A stretch of DNA of 64,000 nucleotides from Clostridium sp. 27_14 (GTDB lineage Bacteria; Bacillota; Clostridia; TANB77; CAG-508). Shown in pieces: positions 17,862 to 26,356 of this stretch. The stretch lies in assembly GCA_001916035.1 (NCBI GenBank), contig MNRQ01000023.1, positions 11,886 through 75,885 of the forward strand. The letters run 5' to 3'. Within the stretch, counting starts at the first letter, position 1. Each line of letters starts with the position of its first letter. The position numbers and the translations under genes are program-made. The notes under the pieces are model-generated. The model did no database searches and was not told the DNA's origin. It saw nothing but the letters and a program-made list of their open reading frames with translations.

Positions 17862-18401
17862 ATGGATAAAAAAACAAAAATACTGTTAATAATACTAACA
17901 ATACTAATTATTTTATTAGTTGGATATGTAACTTATATATTTGCAAAAAATAAAAATCAACAAATAGACTCAAAAACAGAAAAAAACATAATAACAGAAA
18001 ATATTACAGAAAAAAATGAAACAGAAAATGAAGAGAACAAAATAGAGGAAAACAATTCAAACGAAACAACTGGAAGTAATGAAAATAATGAAAAAGATAC
18101 AGAAAAGCCAATAAGCTCAAATAATACAGAAAGCTCTCAAAACACTACTAACAACAATAATAATGGAAAAGAGATAGTAGGAAAAGAAGAACAAGAAAGT
18201 AATAACGAAAACAGTGGAGTAAATCCAGAAGAAATAGCAATAAAACTAGCAAAAGAAAAATGGGGAGAAACAAGCGAAAGTTATGTATTCACAATAGATC
18301 AAATAGAGGGAAAAATATACCATGTAGCAGTAAATTCAAATGCACAAGTTATAGGATACATTGATGTAAATATAGAAACAAAAACAGCAGTAGAAAGATA
18401 G
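17862..18401 (+). CDS. Membrane-anchored protein with a PepSY-like C-terminus
   Basis: A 179-residue protein I do not recognise as a named family. One membrane helix (about 6-28) is followed by a ~95-residue Asn/Glu/Ser/Thr linker, then a folded C-terminal piece (about 127-179: EEIAIKLAKEKWGETSESYVFTIDQIEGKIYHVAVNSN). The last part resembles a PepSY-type strand-helix module. It would sit outside the membrane. It interrupts the usual xseA-xseB pair. Start ATG 17862 follows AGGAAGGA. Confidence 0.7.
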   Translation: MDKKTKILLIILTILIILLVGYVTYIFAKNKNQQIDSKTEKNIITENITEKNETENEENKIEENNSNETTGSNENNEKDTEKPISSNNTESSQNTTNNNNNGKEIVGKEEQESNNENSGVNPEEIAIKLAKEKWGETSESYVFTIDQIEGKIYHVAVNSNAQVIGYIDVNIETKTAVER

Positions 18402-18509
18402 AAATTTTGCATAAAAATGCTAAAAAAATGAAAAAACAATCTGCAAAAATTAAAAACTCTTATAGCTATAGGTACCTTTAAGCAAAGTGAGAAAGGAATG
18501 AAAATAAGA

Positions 18510-18734
18510 ATGGAAGAAAAAAGTTTTGAGGAAAACATGGAACAATTAGAAAAAATAGTAACAGAATTGGAAAAAGGAGACTTGAATTTAGATGAATCAG
18601 TTAAAAAATTTGAACAAGGAATGAAAATATCAAAAAAATGTAATGATATATTAGAAAATGCAGAAAAGAAAATAACAATTTTACTAAAACAAGAAAATGG
18701 AATAAAAGAAGCAAATTTTGAAACTGAAGAGTAA
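18510..18734 (+). CDS. xseB: Exodeoxyribonuclease VII small subunit
   Basis: A 74-residue helical protein that packs on XseA to form ExoVII. The signature KSFEENMEQLEKIVTELEKGDLNLDESVKKFEQGM is complete. The ATG at 18510 gives the family-typical start MEEKSFEEN; an in-frame ATG at 18498 is only 1 nt after GAAAGG and is less likely. It ends 18 bp before the PAP2-like gene. Confidence 0.93.
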   Translation: MEEKSFEENMEQLEKIVTELEKGDLNLDESVKKFEQGMKISKKCNDILENAEKKITILLKQENGIKEANFETEE

Positions 18735-18752
18735 AAAAGAGGAAGGTCAAAT

Positions 18753-19193
18753 ATGGAAGTAATAGGAGAAATTTTAAAAAACAAATATATAGTAATACCA
18801 TTGTTACTATGGTTTTGCATACAAATATTTAAAGTTATTTATGATTTAATAACAACAAAAAAATTCAACTTTAAAAGAATTATGGGAGCAGGAGGAATGC
18901 CAAGTTCACATTCAGCAGTTGTTGTAGGACTTGCAACTCTAATAGGAAAATATGAAGGAATAAACACACCAATCTTTGCAATAGCACTAATTTTTTCTTT
19001 TGTAGTTATGTATGACGCAGCAGGAGTAAGAAGAGCGGCTGGAAAACAAGCAAAATTATTAAATCAGCTAGTTGAAACACCAGGATTATCAGGAATACAA
19101 GTATCAGAAAAACTAGTAGAAGTTTTAGGACACACACCAATTCAAGTCATAGTTGGAGCAGCAATAGGAGTAATAGTAGGATTAATTGCATAA
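18753..19193 (+). CDS. Divergent PAP2 family (DUF212) membrane protein
   Basis: A 146-residue membrane protein with about four hydrophobic segments. It carries the family motifs GAGGMPSSHSAVVVGLATLIG (near 47-67) and MYDAAGVRRAAGKQAKLLNQL (near 88-108). The SSHS stretch corresponds to part of the acid phosphatase site of PAP2 enzymes. The substrate is not known; phospholipid or undecaprenyl phosphate metabolism is a guess. It lies between xseB and fhs with short spacing. Confidence 0.9.
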   Translation: MEVIGEILKNKYIVIPLLLWFCIQIFKVIYDLITTKKFNFKRIMGAGGMPSSHSAVVVGLATLIGKYEGINTPIFAIALIFSFVVMYDAAGVRRAAGKQAKLLNQLVETPGLSGIQVSEKLVEVLGHTPIQVIVGAAIGVIVGLIA

Positions 19194-19235
19194 AATTATA
19201 AAAAAGATAAAATATAAAAAGAAAGGGTGAAGGAT

Positions 19236-20930
19236 ATGACAGATATAGAAATTGCTAAAAATGTAAAATTAAAAAACATCACAGAAATTGCAAAAAATAT
19301 TGGAATAAAAGAAGATGAAATAGAAGTATATGGAAAATACAAGGCAAAAATATCTAATGAAGTAAGCAAAAGATTAAAAGAAAAAGAAAATGGGAAACTT
19401 ATTTTAGTAACTGCCATAAACCCAACACCATTAGGAGAAGGAAAAACAACTGTATCAATAGCAATAGCTGACGCATTAAACAAAATAGGAAAAAAAGCAA
19501 TACTTGCATTAAGAGAACCATCACTAGGTCCAGTATTTGGAATAAAAGGAGGAGCAACAGGAGGAGGAATGTCACAAGTTGCACCAATGGAAGATATCAA
19601 TTTACATTTTACAGGAGATATACATGCAATAACAACAGCAAATAATTTATTATCAAGTTTAATAGACAATCATATATATTTTGGCAATGAACTTAAAATA
19701 AAAAAAGTAACTTGGAAAAGATGTATTGATTTAAATGATAGACAATTAAGAATGATAGAAACAGGACTATCAGGAGAAAAAAATATAGAACCAAGAAAAG
19801 ACGGATTTAACATAACAGTAGCATCAGAAATTATGGCGATTTTATGCTTATCAAAGGATATCAAAGAATTAAAAGAAAACTTAGGAAACATTATTATAGG
19901 ATATAATGAAAAAGATGAGCCAGTATATGCTAAAGACTTAAATGCCCAAGGAGCAATGGCAGCATTACTAAAAGATGCCATCAAACCAAACTTAGTGCAA
20001 ACATTAGAACATACACCAGCAATAATACATGGAGGACCATTTGCAAATATAGCACATGGATGTAACAGTATAATTGCAACAAAACTAGCTTTAAAACTAG
20101 GAGAATACACAGTAACAGAAGCAGGATTTGGCGCTGACTTAGGAGCAGAAAAATTTTTAGACATAAAATGCAGAAAAGCAAAAATAAAACCTGATATAGC
20201 AGTCATAGTAACAACTATAAAAGCATTAAAATATCATGGTGGAGTAGAAAAAGAAGATATACAATATGAAAATATAAAAGGAATACAAAATGGATTACAC
20301 AACTTATTCACACATGTAGAAAATTTAAAAGTTCGTTATGGCCTAAAAGTAATAGTAGCATTAAATAAATTTAATACAGACAAAGATGAAGAAATAGAAT
20401 TTTTAGAAAAGGCTCTAAAAGAAAAAAATATAGAATTAAGTATAGTTGAAGGTTGGAAAAAAGGTGGAAATGGTGCAATAGACATTGCAAACAAAATAAT
20501 AAAAGAAACAGAAAACGCCGAAGAATTTATAAACGAATTCTCGATGATAAGAAATGAAGTAAACTATTTATACCCATTACGTGACGATATAAAAACAAAA
20601 ATAGAAAAAATAGCAACTAAAATATATAGAGCAACAGAAGTTGAATTTTCAATAGAGGCAATAGAAAAAATAGAAAAGATAGAAAAAATGGGATATGCAA
20701 AATTACCAGTATGTATAGCAAAAACACAATATTCATTATCAGATGATTCAAAAAACTTACAAGACAAAGGAAAATACAAAATAACAATAAGAGATATAGA
20801 GCTAAAAGCAGGGGCAGGATTTGCTGTAGCATTAGCAGGAAAAATAATGACAATGCCAGGATTACCTAAAAAACCATCAGCAGAAAATATAGATATTGAT
20901 GAAGATGAAAATATTAGTGGAATATTTTAA
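19236..20930 (+). CDS. fhs: Formate--tetrahydrofolate ligase
   Basis: A 564-residue enzyme that makes 10-formyl-THF from formate, ATP and THF in one-carbon metabolism. The P-loop NPTPLGEGKTT (near residue 63), the KGGATGGGMSQVAPMEDINLHFTGD block and the C-terminal GFAVALAGKIMTMPGLPKKPSAENID are all clear. Length matches the family. The ATG at 19236 is 9 nt after AAAGGG; a GTG at 19227 is too close to that site. No other Wood-Ljungdahl genes are near, so it may serve only folate interconversion. Confidence 0.97.
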   Translation: MTDIEIAKNVKLKNITEIAKNIGIKEDEIEVYGKYKAKISNEVSKRLKEKENGKLILVTAINPTPLGEGKTTVSIAIADALNKIGKKAILALREPSLGPVFGIKGGATGGGMSQVAPMEDINLHFTGDIHAITTANNLLSSLIDNHIYFGNELKIKKVTWKRCIDLNDRQLRMIETGLSGEKNIEPRKDGFNITVASEIMAILCLSKDIKELKENLGNIIIGYNEKDEPVYAKDLNAQGAMAALLKDAIKPNLVQTLEHTPAIIHGGPFANIAHGCNSIIATKLALKLGEYTVTEAGFGADLGAEKFLDIKCRKAKIKPDIAVIVTTIKALKYHGGVEKEDIQYENIKGIQNGLHNLFTHVENLKVRYGLKVIVALNKFNTDKDEEIEFLEKALKEKNIELSIVEGWKKGGNGAIDIANKIIKETENAEEFINEFSMIRNEVNYLYPLRDDIKTKIEKIATKIYRATEVEFSIEAIEKIEKIEKMGYAKLPVCIAKTQYSLSDDSKNLQDKGKYKITIRDIELKAGAGFAVALAGKIMTMPGLPKKPSAENIDIDEDENISGIF

Positions 20931-21027
20931 GTTTCAAAATTATCAATAATAGAAAATAAAAAAATAAACCAAAGATAAAAACAAAAAGTTGAAAACAAAA
21001 AATATATTTAACATATATATAATGAAT

Positions 21028-21074
21028 AAAAAACCTGACTTTTCAAATAATAAAAAAGAAAGTGAGGTTTTTTT
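21028..21074 (+). terminator. Terminator-like hairpin directly abutting the gpr start
   Basis: AAAAAACCTGACTTTT pairs with AAAGTGAGGTTTTTT (one mismatch), and the T-run ends exactly at the gpr ATG (21075). The 3' arm includes GTGAGG, the only ribosome-binding site for gpr. Read from upstream it should both terminate transcripts and hide the site. Confidence 0.7.
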
Positions 21075-22010
21075 ATGTATAATTTTAGAACAGATTTAGC
21101 AAATGAAAGAAGAGACATCTACAAAAAGGCAAATCAAATAGAAAACGAAATAGAAGGAATAGAAAGCGAAATAGAAAAAGTAAATGAAACAATAACAATA
21201 GAAAGGGTAAAAATAACAAACAATCAAGGAGAAAAAGCAATAGGAAAGCCAATAGGAAATTATATAACAATAGATGTAAAAAAACTAAGAATAGCACAAC
21301 AAGAAGAGATAGAAAAAACAGCAGATGTATTACAAAAAGAACTAAAAAAAATAATAGATATTCATGTAGACAAAGAAGGATCAGCACTAGTAGTGGGACT
21401 AGGAAATATATATGTAACTCCAGACAGTTTAGGACCAAAAGTAATAAATGAAATAGAAGTAACAAGACATGTAATAAAATATTTACCACAATATGTTGAA
21501 GAAGGAACAAGAGAAATAAGTGCAATATCACCAGGAGTTTTAGGAACTACAGGCATAGAAACATTAGAAATATTAAAAGGAATTGTAGAAAATGTAAAAC
21601 CAAAAATAATAATTGTAATAGACGCACTAGCATCAAGAAGTATAGAAAGAATAAGTAGTACAATACAACTATCAGACACAGGAATAGTACCAGGAGCAGG
21701 TGTAGAAAATACAAGAGCAGAAATAAGCGAAAAAACATTAAAAGTGCCGGTAATAGCCCTGGGAATACCCACAGTTGTTGAAACAGCAGTTCTAGTAAAT
21801 GACTGTTTAGATTTATTAATAGAAAAATTACAAGAAGAAGCAAAATCAAATGACATGTTAAATAAAATAAAACAAGAAGATAATTATAAAGAAATAAAAG
21901 AAGCATTAATGCCAAAAGAGTACAACCTAATAGTCACACCAAAAGAAATAGACGACTTAATAGAAAATATGAAAGACGTTGTAGCTATGGGAATTAATAA
22001 TAGTTTATAA
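21075..22010 (+). CDS. gpr: GPR endopeptidase (spore germination protease)
   Basis: A 311-residue aspartate-type protease that degrades small acid-soluble spore proteins at germination. It starts MYNFRTDLANERRDI, like the family, and contains VVGLGN, VTPDSLGPKV, SAISPGVLGTTGIETLEI, VIDALASRSIERISSTIQLSDTGIVPGAGV and VIALGIPTVVETAVLVNDCLD. It is made as a zymogen in the forespore. The start ATG 21075 is unusual because it directly follows a terminator-like hairpin. Its substrates belong to other SASP families, not the H type at 48012. Confidence 0.96.
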   Translation: MYNFRTDLANERRDIYKKANQIENEIEGIESEIEKVNETITIERVKITNNQGEKAIGKPIGNYITIDVKKLRIAQQEEIEKTADVLQKELKKIIDIHVDKEGSALVVGLGNIYVTPDSLGPKVINEIEVTRHVIKYLPQYVEEGTREISAISPGVLGTTGIETLEILKGIVENVKPKIIIVIDALASRSIERISSTIQLSDTGIVPGAGVENTRAEISEKTLKVPVIALGIPTVVETAVLVNDCLDLLIEKLQEEAKSNDMLNKIKQEDNYKEIKEALMPKEYNLIVTPKEIDDLIENMKDVVAMGINNSL

Positions 22011-22088
22011 TTAAAATTATAAAAACTATTGCAAAAATAAATTTAGTAATATATAATTTAGCCAAATAAAATAAGAGGAGGAATTATT

Positions 22089-22916
22089 ATGGCAGAAAAT
22101 GAAGAAAAAAAGAATTTACAAGAAAATGAAGAACAAAAAAACACTGAAAACAATGAAGTTAATGAAGTAAAAACAGAAAAAGAGGAGGCAAAATTCACAC
22201 AGGTAAAACCAAGTGAAAAAACAGAAAAAAAAGAAGAAAAGAAAAGTACAGAAAATAATCAAGCCAAGAAACCAACTAAAACAAAAGAAGAAAAAACAAA
22301 AAACGAAAAAGTAAAAAAAGAAAAACCAGTTAAAGAAAAAGGAAAGAAAAGAAATATATTTGCAAGAATAGTAGCAATAATAATATTATTAGCAATAGTA
22401 ATAGGAATAATAGTAATTGCTCTACCATCACCAGCTAGAGCATTAGAAGAAATGTTTAGAGATTTAAAAGCAGGAAAAATGTCAGATATTGATAAATATG
22501 TAGACTATAACAGCTTAATTGATATACCAGCATTAGGAAACCTAGAAGGAGCAGACAGCACAGATAATGACAAAATTTTATATGAAGATTTGAAATGGAA
22601 CATAAAGAAAATTGAAAAAAATGAAGAAGAAGCAAAAATAGAAGTAGAAATAACAAACAAGAATTATAAAAATATCTTCCAAAACTTTACTAAAAAAGTA
22701 GTTCAAAAAATATTAAATAATGAAAAACCATCAGACGAAGAAGCGGGACAATATCTAATGGAAGAATTAAAAAATAAAGAAGTAGGACAAACAACAACAA
22801 CAAAAGAAATTACAATAAGAAAAGAAAAAGGAAAATGGAAAGTAGTTGTAGATGAAAATTTACAAAATGCAATATTTCCAGGATTATCAGAAGCTGTAAA
22901 TGGATATGGTGAGTAA
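22089..22916 (+). CDS. Lysine/glutamate-rich single-pass membrane protein
   Basis: A 275-residue protein of unknown family. Residues 1-92 are an extremely charged Lys/Glu/Asn-rich tail, cytosolic by the positive-inside rule. One membrane helix follows (about 97-117: IVAIIILLAIVIGIIVIAL). The outer part (about 120-275) begins PSPARALEEMFRDLKAGKMSDIDKYVD and looks like DUF4878/DUF5105-type (NTF2-like) domains of Firmicutes. Start ATG 22089 follows AGGAGGAA. It lies between gpr and rpsB with a separate rpsB promoter after it. Confidence 0.75.
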   Translation: MAENEEKKNLQENEEQKNTENNEVNEVKTEKEEAKFTQVKPSEKTEKKEEKKSTENNQAKKPTKTKEEKTKNEKVKKEKPVKEKGKKRNIFARIVAIIILLAIVIGIIVIALPSPARALEEMFRDLKAGKMSDIDKYVDYNSLIDIPALGNLEGADSTDNDKILYEDLKWNIKKIEKNEEEAKIEVEITNKNYKNIFQNFTKKVVQKILNNEKPSDEEAGQYLMEELKNKEVGQTTTTKEITIRKEKGKWKVVVDENLQNAIFPGLSEAVNGYGE

Positions 22917-22955
22917 TTGCTATAATCAAGAATTTTGAAAAATTAAGAAAAAAAC

Positions 22956-22984
22956 TTGCAATTTGCCAAATAATTTGGTACAAT
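22956..22984 (+). promoter_or_regulatory. Promoter of rpsB
   Basis: TTGCAA (22956-22961), 17-bp spacer, TACAAT (22979-22984). The start near 22991 leaves a ~100-nt leader before rpsB. Confidence 0.75.
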
Positions 22985-22991
22985 ATGTAAG

Positions 22992-23094
22992 GTAAAAAAC
23001 ACATAAAGCCAATTTGAAAGGGTGTGCTAGCAAAAGCTAGTCCGGTTCAAGTGCAAACTTTATGGAAGTAAAAACAAAAAGGGAGGAATTAAAA
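22992..23094 (+). promoter_or_regulatory. rpsB leader with a CTAGC/GCTAG hairpin
   Basis: The untranslated leader contains GGTGTG, then the perfect hairpin CTAGC-AAAA-GCTAG (23027-23040), then TCCGGTTCAAG. The region is G/C-richer than its surroundings. Ribosomal protein autoregulation is plausible, but I cannot match it to a named leader motif. Confidence 0.4.
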
Positions 23095-23868
23095 ATGGCA
23101 GTAGTTGCAATGAAACAATTACTAGAAGCAGGTGTTCACTTTGGACATCAAACTAGAAGATGGGATCCAAAAATGGCTGAATATATATTCCAAGCCAGAA
23201 ATGGAATACATATCATCGATTTACAAAAGACATCAAAAAAATTAGATGAGGCTTATGCATTCTTAAAAGAACAAGCTGAAGAAGGAAAAACAGTATTATT
23301 TGTAGGAACAAAAAAACAAGCTCAAGAATGTATGAAAGAAGCAGCAATCAAATGTGGAATGTACTATGTTGATCAAAGATGGTTAGGAGGAATGTTAACA
23401 AACTTCGAAACAATCAGAACAAGAGTACAAAGATTAAAAGACTTAGAAGCAATGCAAGAAGATGGAACATTTGATGTATTACCTAAAAAAGAAGTAATCC
23501 TATTAAAGAAAGAAATGGAAAAACTAGAAAGAAACTTAGGTGGAATCAAAGACATGGAAGAATTACCAGGAGTTATATTCTTAGTAGATCCTAAAAAAGA
23601 AAGAATAGCTATATTAGAAGCTAGAAAATTAGATATACCAGTTATTGGTTTAGTAGACACAAACTGCAATCCAGAAGATGTAGACTATGCTATACCTGGA
23701 AATGACGATGCAATAAGAGCTGTAAAATTAATAGCAGATGTTATGGCAAATGCAGTTATTGAAGGAAGACAAGGAGAAAGCTTCGAAAATGCAGAAGAAC
23801 AAGATATATCAGAAGAAGCAACTGACATGGAACAAGTAGTAGAAGCAACAGAAGAAACAGCAGAATAA
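23095..23868 (+). CDS. rpsB: 30S ribosomal protein S2
   Basis: A 257-residue small-subunit protein. Diagnostic blocks: MKQLLEAGVHFGHQTRRWDPKM, YIFQARNGIHIIDLQKT, VLFVGTKKQAQE, YYVDQRWLGGMLTNFETI and PVIGLVDTNCNPEDVDYAIPGNDDAIRAV. An acidic C-terminal tail follows. The ATG at 23095 is 6 nt after GGGAGGAATT; the longer in-frame start at 23062 overlaps the leader and lacks a good site. It uses more GTT/GCT codons than neighbours, normal for a highly expressed gene. tsf follows. Confidence 0.97.
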   Translation: MAVVAMKQLLEAGVHFGHQTRRWDPKMAEYIFQARNGIHIIDLQKTSKKLDEAYAFLKEQAEEGKTVLFVGTKKQAQECMKEAAIKCGMYYVDQRWLGGMLTNFETIRTRVQRLKDLEAMQEDGTFDVLPKKEVILLKKEMEKLERNLGGIKDMEELPGVIFLVDPKKERIAILEARKLDIPVIGLVDTNCNPEDVDYAIPGNDDAIRAVKLIADVMANAVIEGRQGESFENAEEQDISEEATDMEQVVEATEETAE

Positions 23869-23940
23869 TAAATAAAGAATATATATTAGGAAAGATATAA
23901 ACTTCTCTAATAAGCAAAACTATATAGTTAATATAAAGGG

Positions 23941-23986
23941 GCGAGCATCGCTCGTACGAAAAAAATTCGGACGTAGCGTAGCTCGC
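23941..23986. repeat. GC-rich imperfect hairpin between rpsB and tsf
   Basis: GCGAGC at 23941-23946 pairs with GCTCGC at 23981-23986, and the pairing extends inward through CGCT/AGCG and GTACGA/TCGGAC to an A-rich loop. It stands out strongly in composition from the AT-rich flanks. It may be an attenuator or an intruding palindromic element. Confidence 0.7.
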
Positions 23987-24013
23987 TTTAGTAAATATAA
24001 GGAGGAATTTAAG

Positions 24014-24892
24014 ATGGTTACAGCAAGTTTAGTTAAAGAATTAAGAGAAAAAACAGGAGCAGGAATGATGGACTGCAAAAAAGTTTTAACAGAAACAGAT
24101 GGTGATATGGAAAAAGCAATCGAACTATTAAGAGAAAGAGGAATTGCAAAAGCAGCTAAAAAATCAGGAAGAGTTGCAGCAGAAGGATTAGTAGAAGCTG
24201 TTATATCAGAAGATGGAAAAACAGGAGCAATAATAGAAGTAAACTCAGAAACAGACTTTGTTGCTAAAAACGAAGAATTTAAAACATTTGTAGAAAATGT
24301 AGCAAACCAAGTATTAAAAACAAATCCAAAAGATGTAGAAGAATTATTAGCTCAACCAGCTATGTTTGAAGAAGGAAAAACAGTACAAGAATCATTAGTT
24401 GGAAAAATAGCAACAATAGGAGAAAACCTAACAATCAGAAGATTTGCAAGATTTGAATCAGAAGGATTAGTTGAAAAATATATCCATGGAGATGGAAAAA
24501 TAGCTGTATTAGTTAACATGAAAAAAGGTGACAGCACAGTAGCAAAAGATATTTGTATGCAAATTGCAGCTGCAAGACCAGAATATGTAAGAAGAGAAGA
24601 AGTTCCAGAAGAAAGAGTAGCAAAAGAGATGGAAATACTAAAAGTTCAAACAATGAATGAAGGAAAACCAGAAGCAATAGCAGAAAAAATAGTACAAGGA
24701 AGAATAGGAAAATTCTATGAAGAAATTTGCTTAGTAGACCAAGCATTTGTAAAAGATCCAAATATGAAAATCTCTGAATTATTAAAACAAAAAGATGCAG
24801 AAGTTGCAGAATTTGCAAGATTCGAAAAAGGTGAAGGAATCGAGAAAAAAGAAGAAAACTTTGCAGAAGAAGTTATGAAACAAATAAAATAA
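24014..24892 (+). CDS. tsf: Elongation factor Ts
   Basis: A 292-residue guanine nucleotide exchange factor for EF-Tu. The N-terminal UBA-like domain LVKELREKTGAGMMDCKKVLTETDGDMEKAIELLRERG is canonical, followed by the core motif EVNSETDFVAKNEEF and the dimerisation region. Start ATG 24014 follows AAGGAGGAA. It is separated from rpsB by 145 bp that include the GC-rich hairpin. In relatives pyrH follows directly; here a foreign-looking gene intervenes. Confidence 0.97.
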   Translation: MVTASLVKELREKTGAGMMDCKKVLTETDGDMEKAIELLRERGIAKAAKKSGRVAAEGLVEAVISEDGKTGAIIEVNSETDFVAKNEEFKTFVENVANQVLKTNPKDVEELLAQPAMFEEGKTVQESLVGKIATIGENLTIRRFARFESEGLVEKYIHGDGKIAVLVNMKKGDSTVAKDICMQIAAARPEYVRREEVPEERVAKEMEILKVQTMNEGKPEAIAEKIVQGRIGKFYEEICLVDQAFVKDPNMKISELLKQKDAEVAEFARFEKGEGIEKKEENFAEEVMKQIK

Positions 24893-24956
24893 TTAATAAA
24901 TTAATATCTTAAGAAAAAAGTATAACTTTTCTAAGATATAGCAAATCTAAAAATAT

Positions 24957-24991
24957 AAAAAGCATATCAGAATTAGTTTGATATGCTTTTT
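24957..24991 (+). terminator. Intrinsic terminator after tsf
   Basis: AAAAAGCATATCA and TGATATGCTTTTT form a perfect stem around GAATTAGTT. The 328-bp gap from 24893 to 25220 otherwise holds a second weaker hairpin (24907-24937) and the promoter at 25082; no gene is seen apart from a 13-codon stretch at 25132. Confidence 0.9.
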
Positions 24992-25081
24992 ACAATTAAT
25001 ATTATCAATTCTTATAATAAAAAAATAATTAAAATACATAAAAAGACTACATTCAAAAATAAAAATTAATAAGAAAGCAAA

Positions 25082-25110
25082 TTGACTTTACATAAAAGCT
25101 ATGATATAAT
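25082..25110 (+). promoter_or_regulatory. Promoter upstream of the DHH phosphoesterase
   Basis: TTGACT (25082-25087), 17-bp spacer and perfect TATAAT (25105-25110). An AAAGGAG at 25124-25130 follows but leads only to a 13-codon open stretch (25132-25173). Confidence 0.75.
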
Positions 25111-25220
25111 GGACCAAAAATTGAAAGGAGTATGATTATAGTAGCAATTGAAACCAATCATAAAAAAGTGTAAAAAAAGAAACTGTAAAAATCAAATAAG
25201 AAAAAAGAGAGGACAACATT

Positions 25221-26140
25221 ATGAAGAACAACAACATTAGAGAATTTGCACGGAAAATGGAAGGCAAAAAACTTACAATTTTAGGACATGAAAATATTGA
25301 TGTAGACGCCTTTTTATCAGGGGTACTCTTATCAAGACTTTTTGACTTTTTAAAAATCGACAATGAATTCATTGTATTAGAAGAAGTAGCAGAAGGTAAT
25401 GAAACCTATGATATTGTCAAAAAATTATTTAACATTGATATGAAAGACTGGGAAAGAACCGGCGAAGACGCAGAACGTCTGCTTTTTTTGGAAGACCATT
25501 TTGAGACTGTTCATGCAGGAAAGGTGGTAGGCTGTATAGACCATCACCCAACTTCTAAAAATGTAAGTTTTGATTACGAAAAGAGACGTAATTCATCTGC
25601 TAGCTCATTTCTTATCTATGAGCTGATGCTTGAAGTAAGATACCCTGTTACAACAGAAGATATCGAAATGATTATCTTCTCAATGATGATTGATACCACA
25701 GCTTTCAAAAGCAGCAAAGCAATTCAAAGTGAAGTAGAAGTAGCTGAAAAATTAGCAACTAAATACAAGTTGGATTATGAGGAGCTGATTAAAGTTGCAT
25801 TGTGTTTAACACCAATTGACAAAATGTCAATCGAAAAAATTACATCAAATGGTGAAAAAAGCTATAACTACAATGGAAACGCAGTAAAATCAGCATATTT
25901 ACAGCTGTATGGTATGCCATCAAAACAGAAAATAGAAGAATGGAAAGGCTTCTTAGCAAAAAGAGTTAAAAAAGAAGGATTGAAAATGTTTGTTTTCATT
26001 ATCTTTGAAACAAAGGGTAACTTTACAATTGAGTATCAGATTATGACACACATCTGTGCAAAATGAAAATACATGACGGCATCTTATCAAGGGGAAAAGA
26101 TATCATGCCAAAAATTGAAAAAATATTTGATAAACAGTAA
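25221..26140 (+). pseudogene. DHH/DHHA2 phosphoesterase (PpaC-like) with a C-terminal frameshift
   Basis: The first frame (25221-26066, 281 codons) has the DHH-family motifs GHENIDVDAFLSG (near residue 20) and CIDHHP (near 110) and most of a DHHA2 domain, resembling manganese-dependent inorganic pyrophosphatases. It ends early at TGA 26064-26066. The -1 frame continues from 26063 to TAA 26138-26140 with DGILSRGKDIMPKIEKIF, which matches the conserved C-terminal SRKK region of DHHA2. So either a one-base indel in an A-run or a -1 frameshift at GCAAAATGA joins them. Codon use (CTG, GGC, CGT, GAG) differs clearly from neighbours, and the gene splits the conserved tsf-pyrH pair, suggesting transfer. 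Confidence 0.8.
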
Positions 26141-26171
26141 AAAATCAAATTCACTAATTAGTGGAGATTAG

Positions 26172-26197
26172 AAAAGGAGCTTTTTAAGCTCCTTTTT
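26172..26197 (+). terminator. Intrinsic terminator after the DHH gene
   Basis: AAAAGGAGCTT-TTT-AAGCTCCTTTTT, a perfect stem with T-run. Confidence 0.9.
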
Positions 26198-26356
26198 GTA
26201 ATATCAACAGATATATTCAAAAATATTAAGAAAATCTTAAAAAACTACTGTACATTTTTCAAATTTATGATAAAATGGGTGTGATAAAAAATATGCAATA
26301 ATAAAAGTAAAAAAGAAGTAGATAATTTGCATAAATATAAAGGGAGAGTGAAAAAA

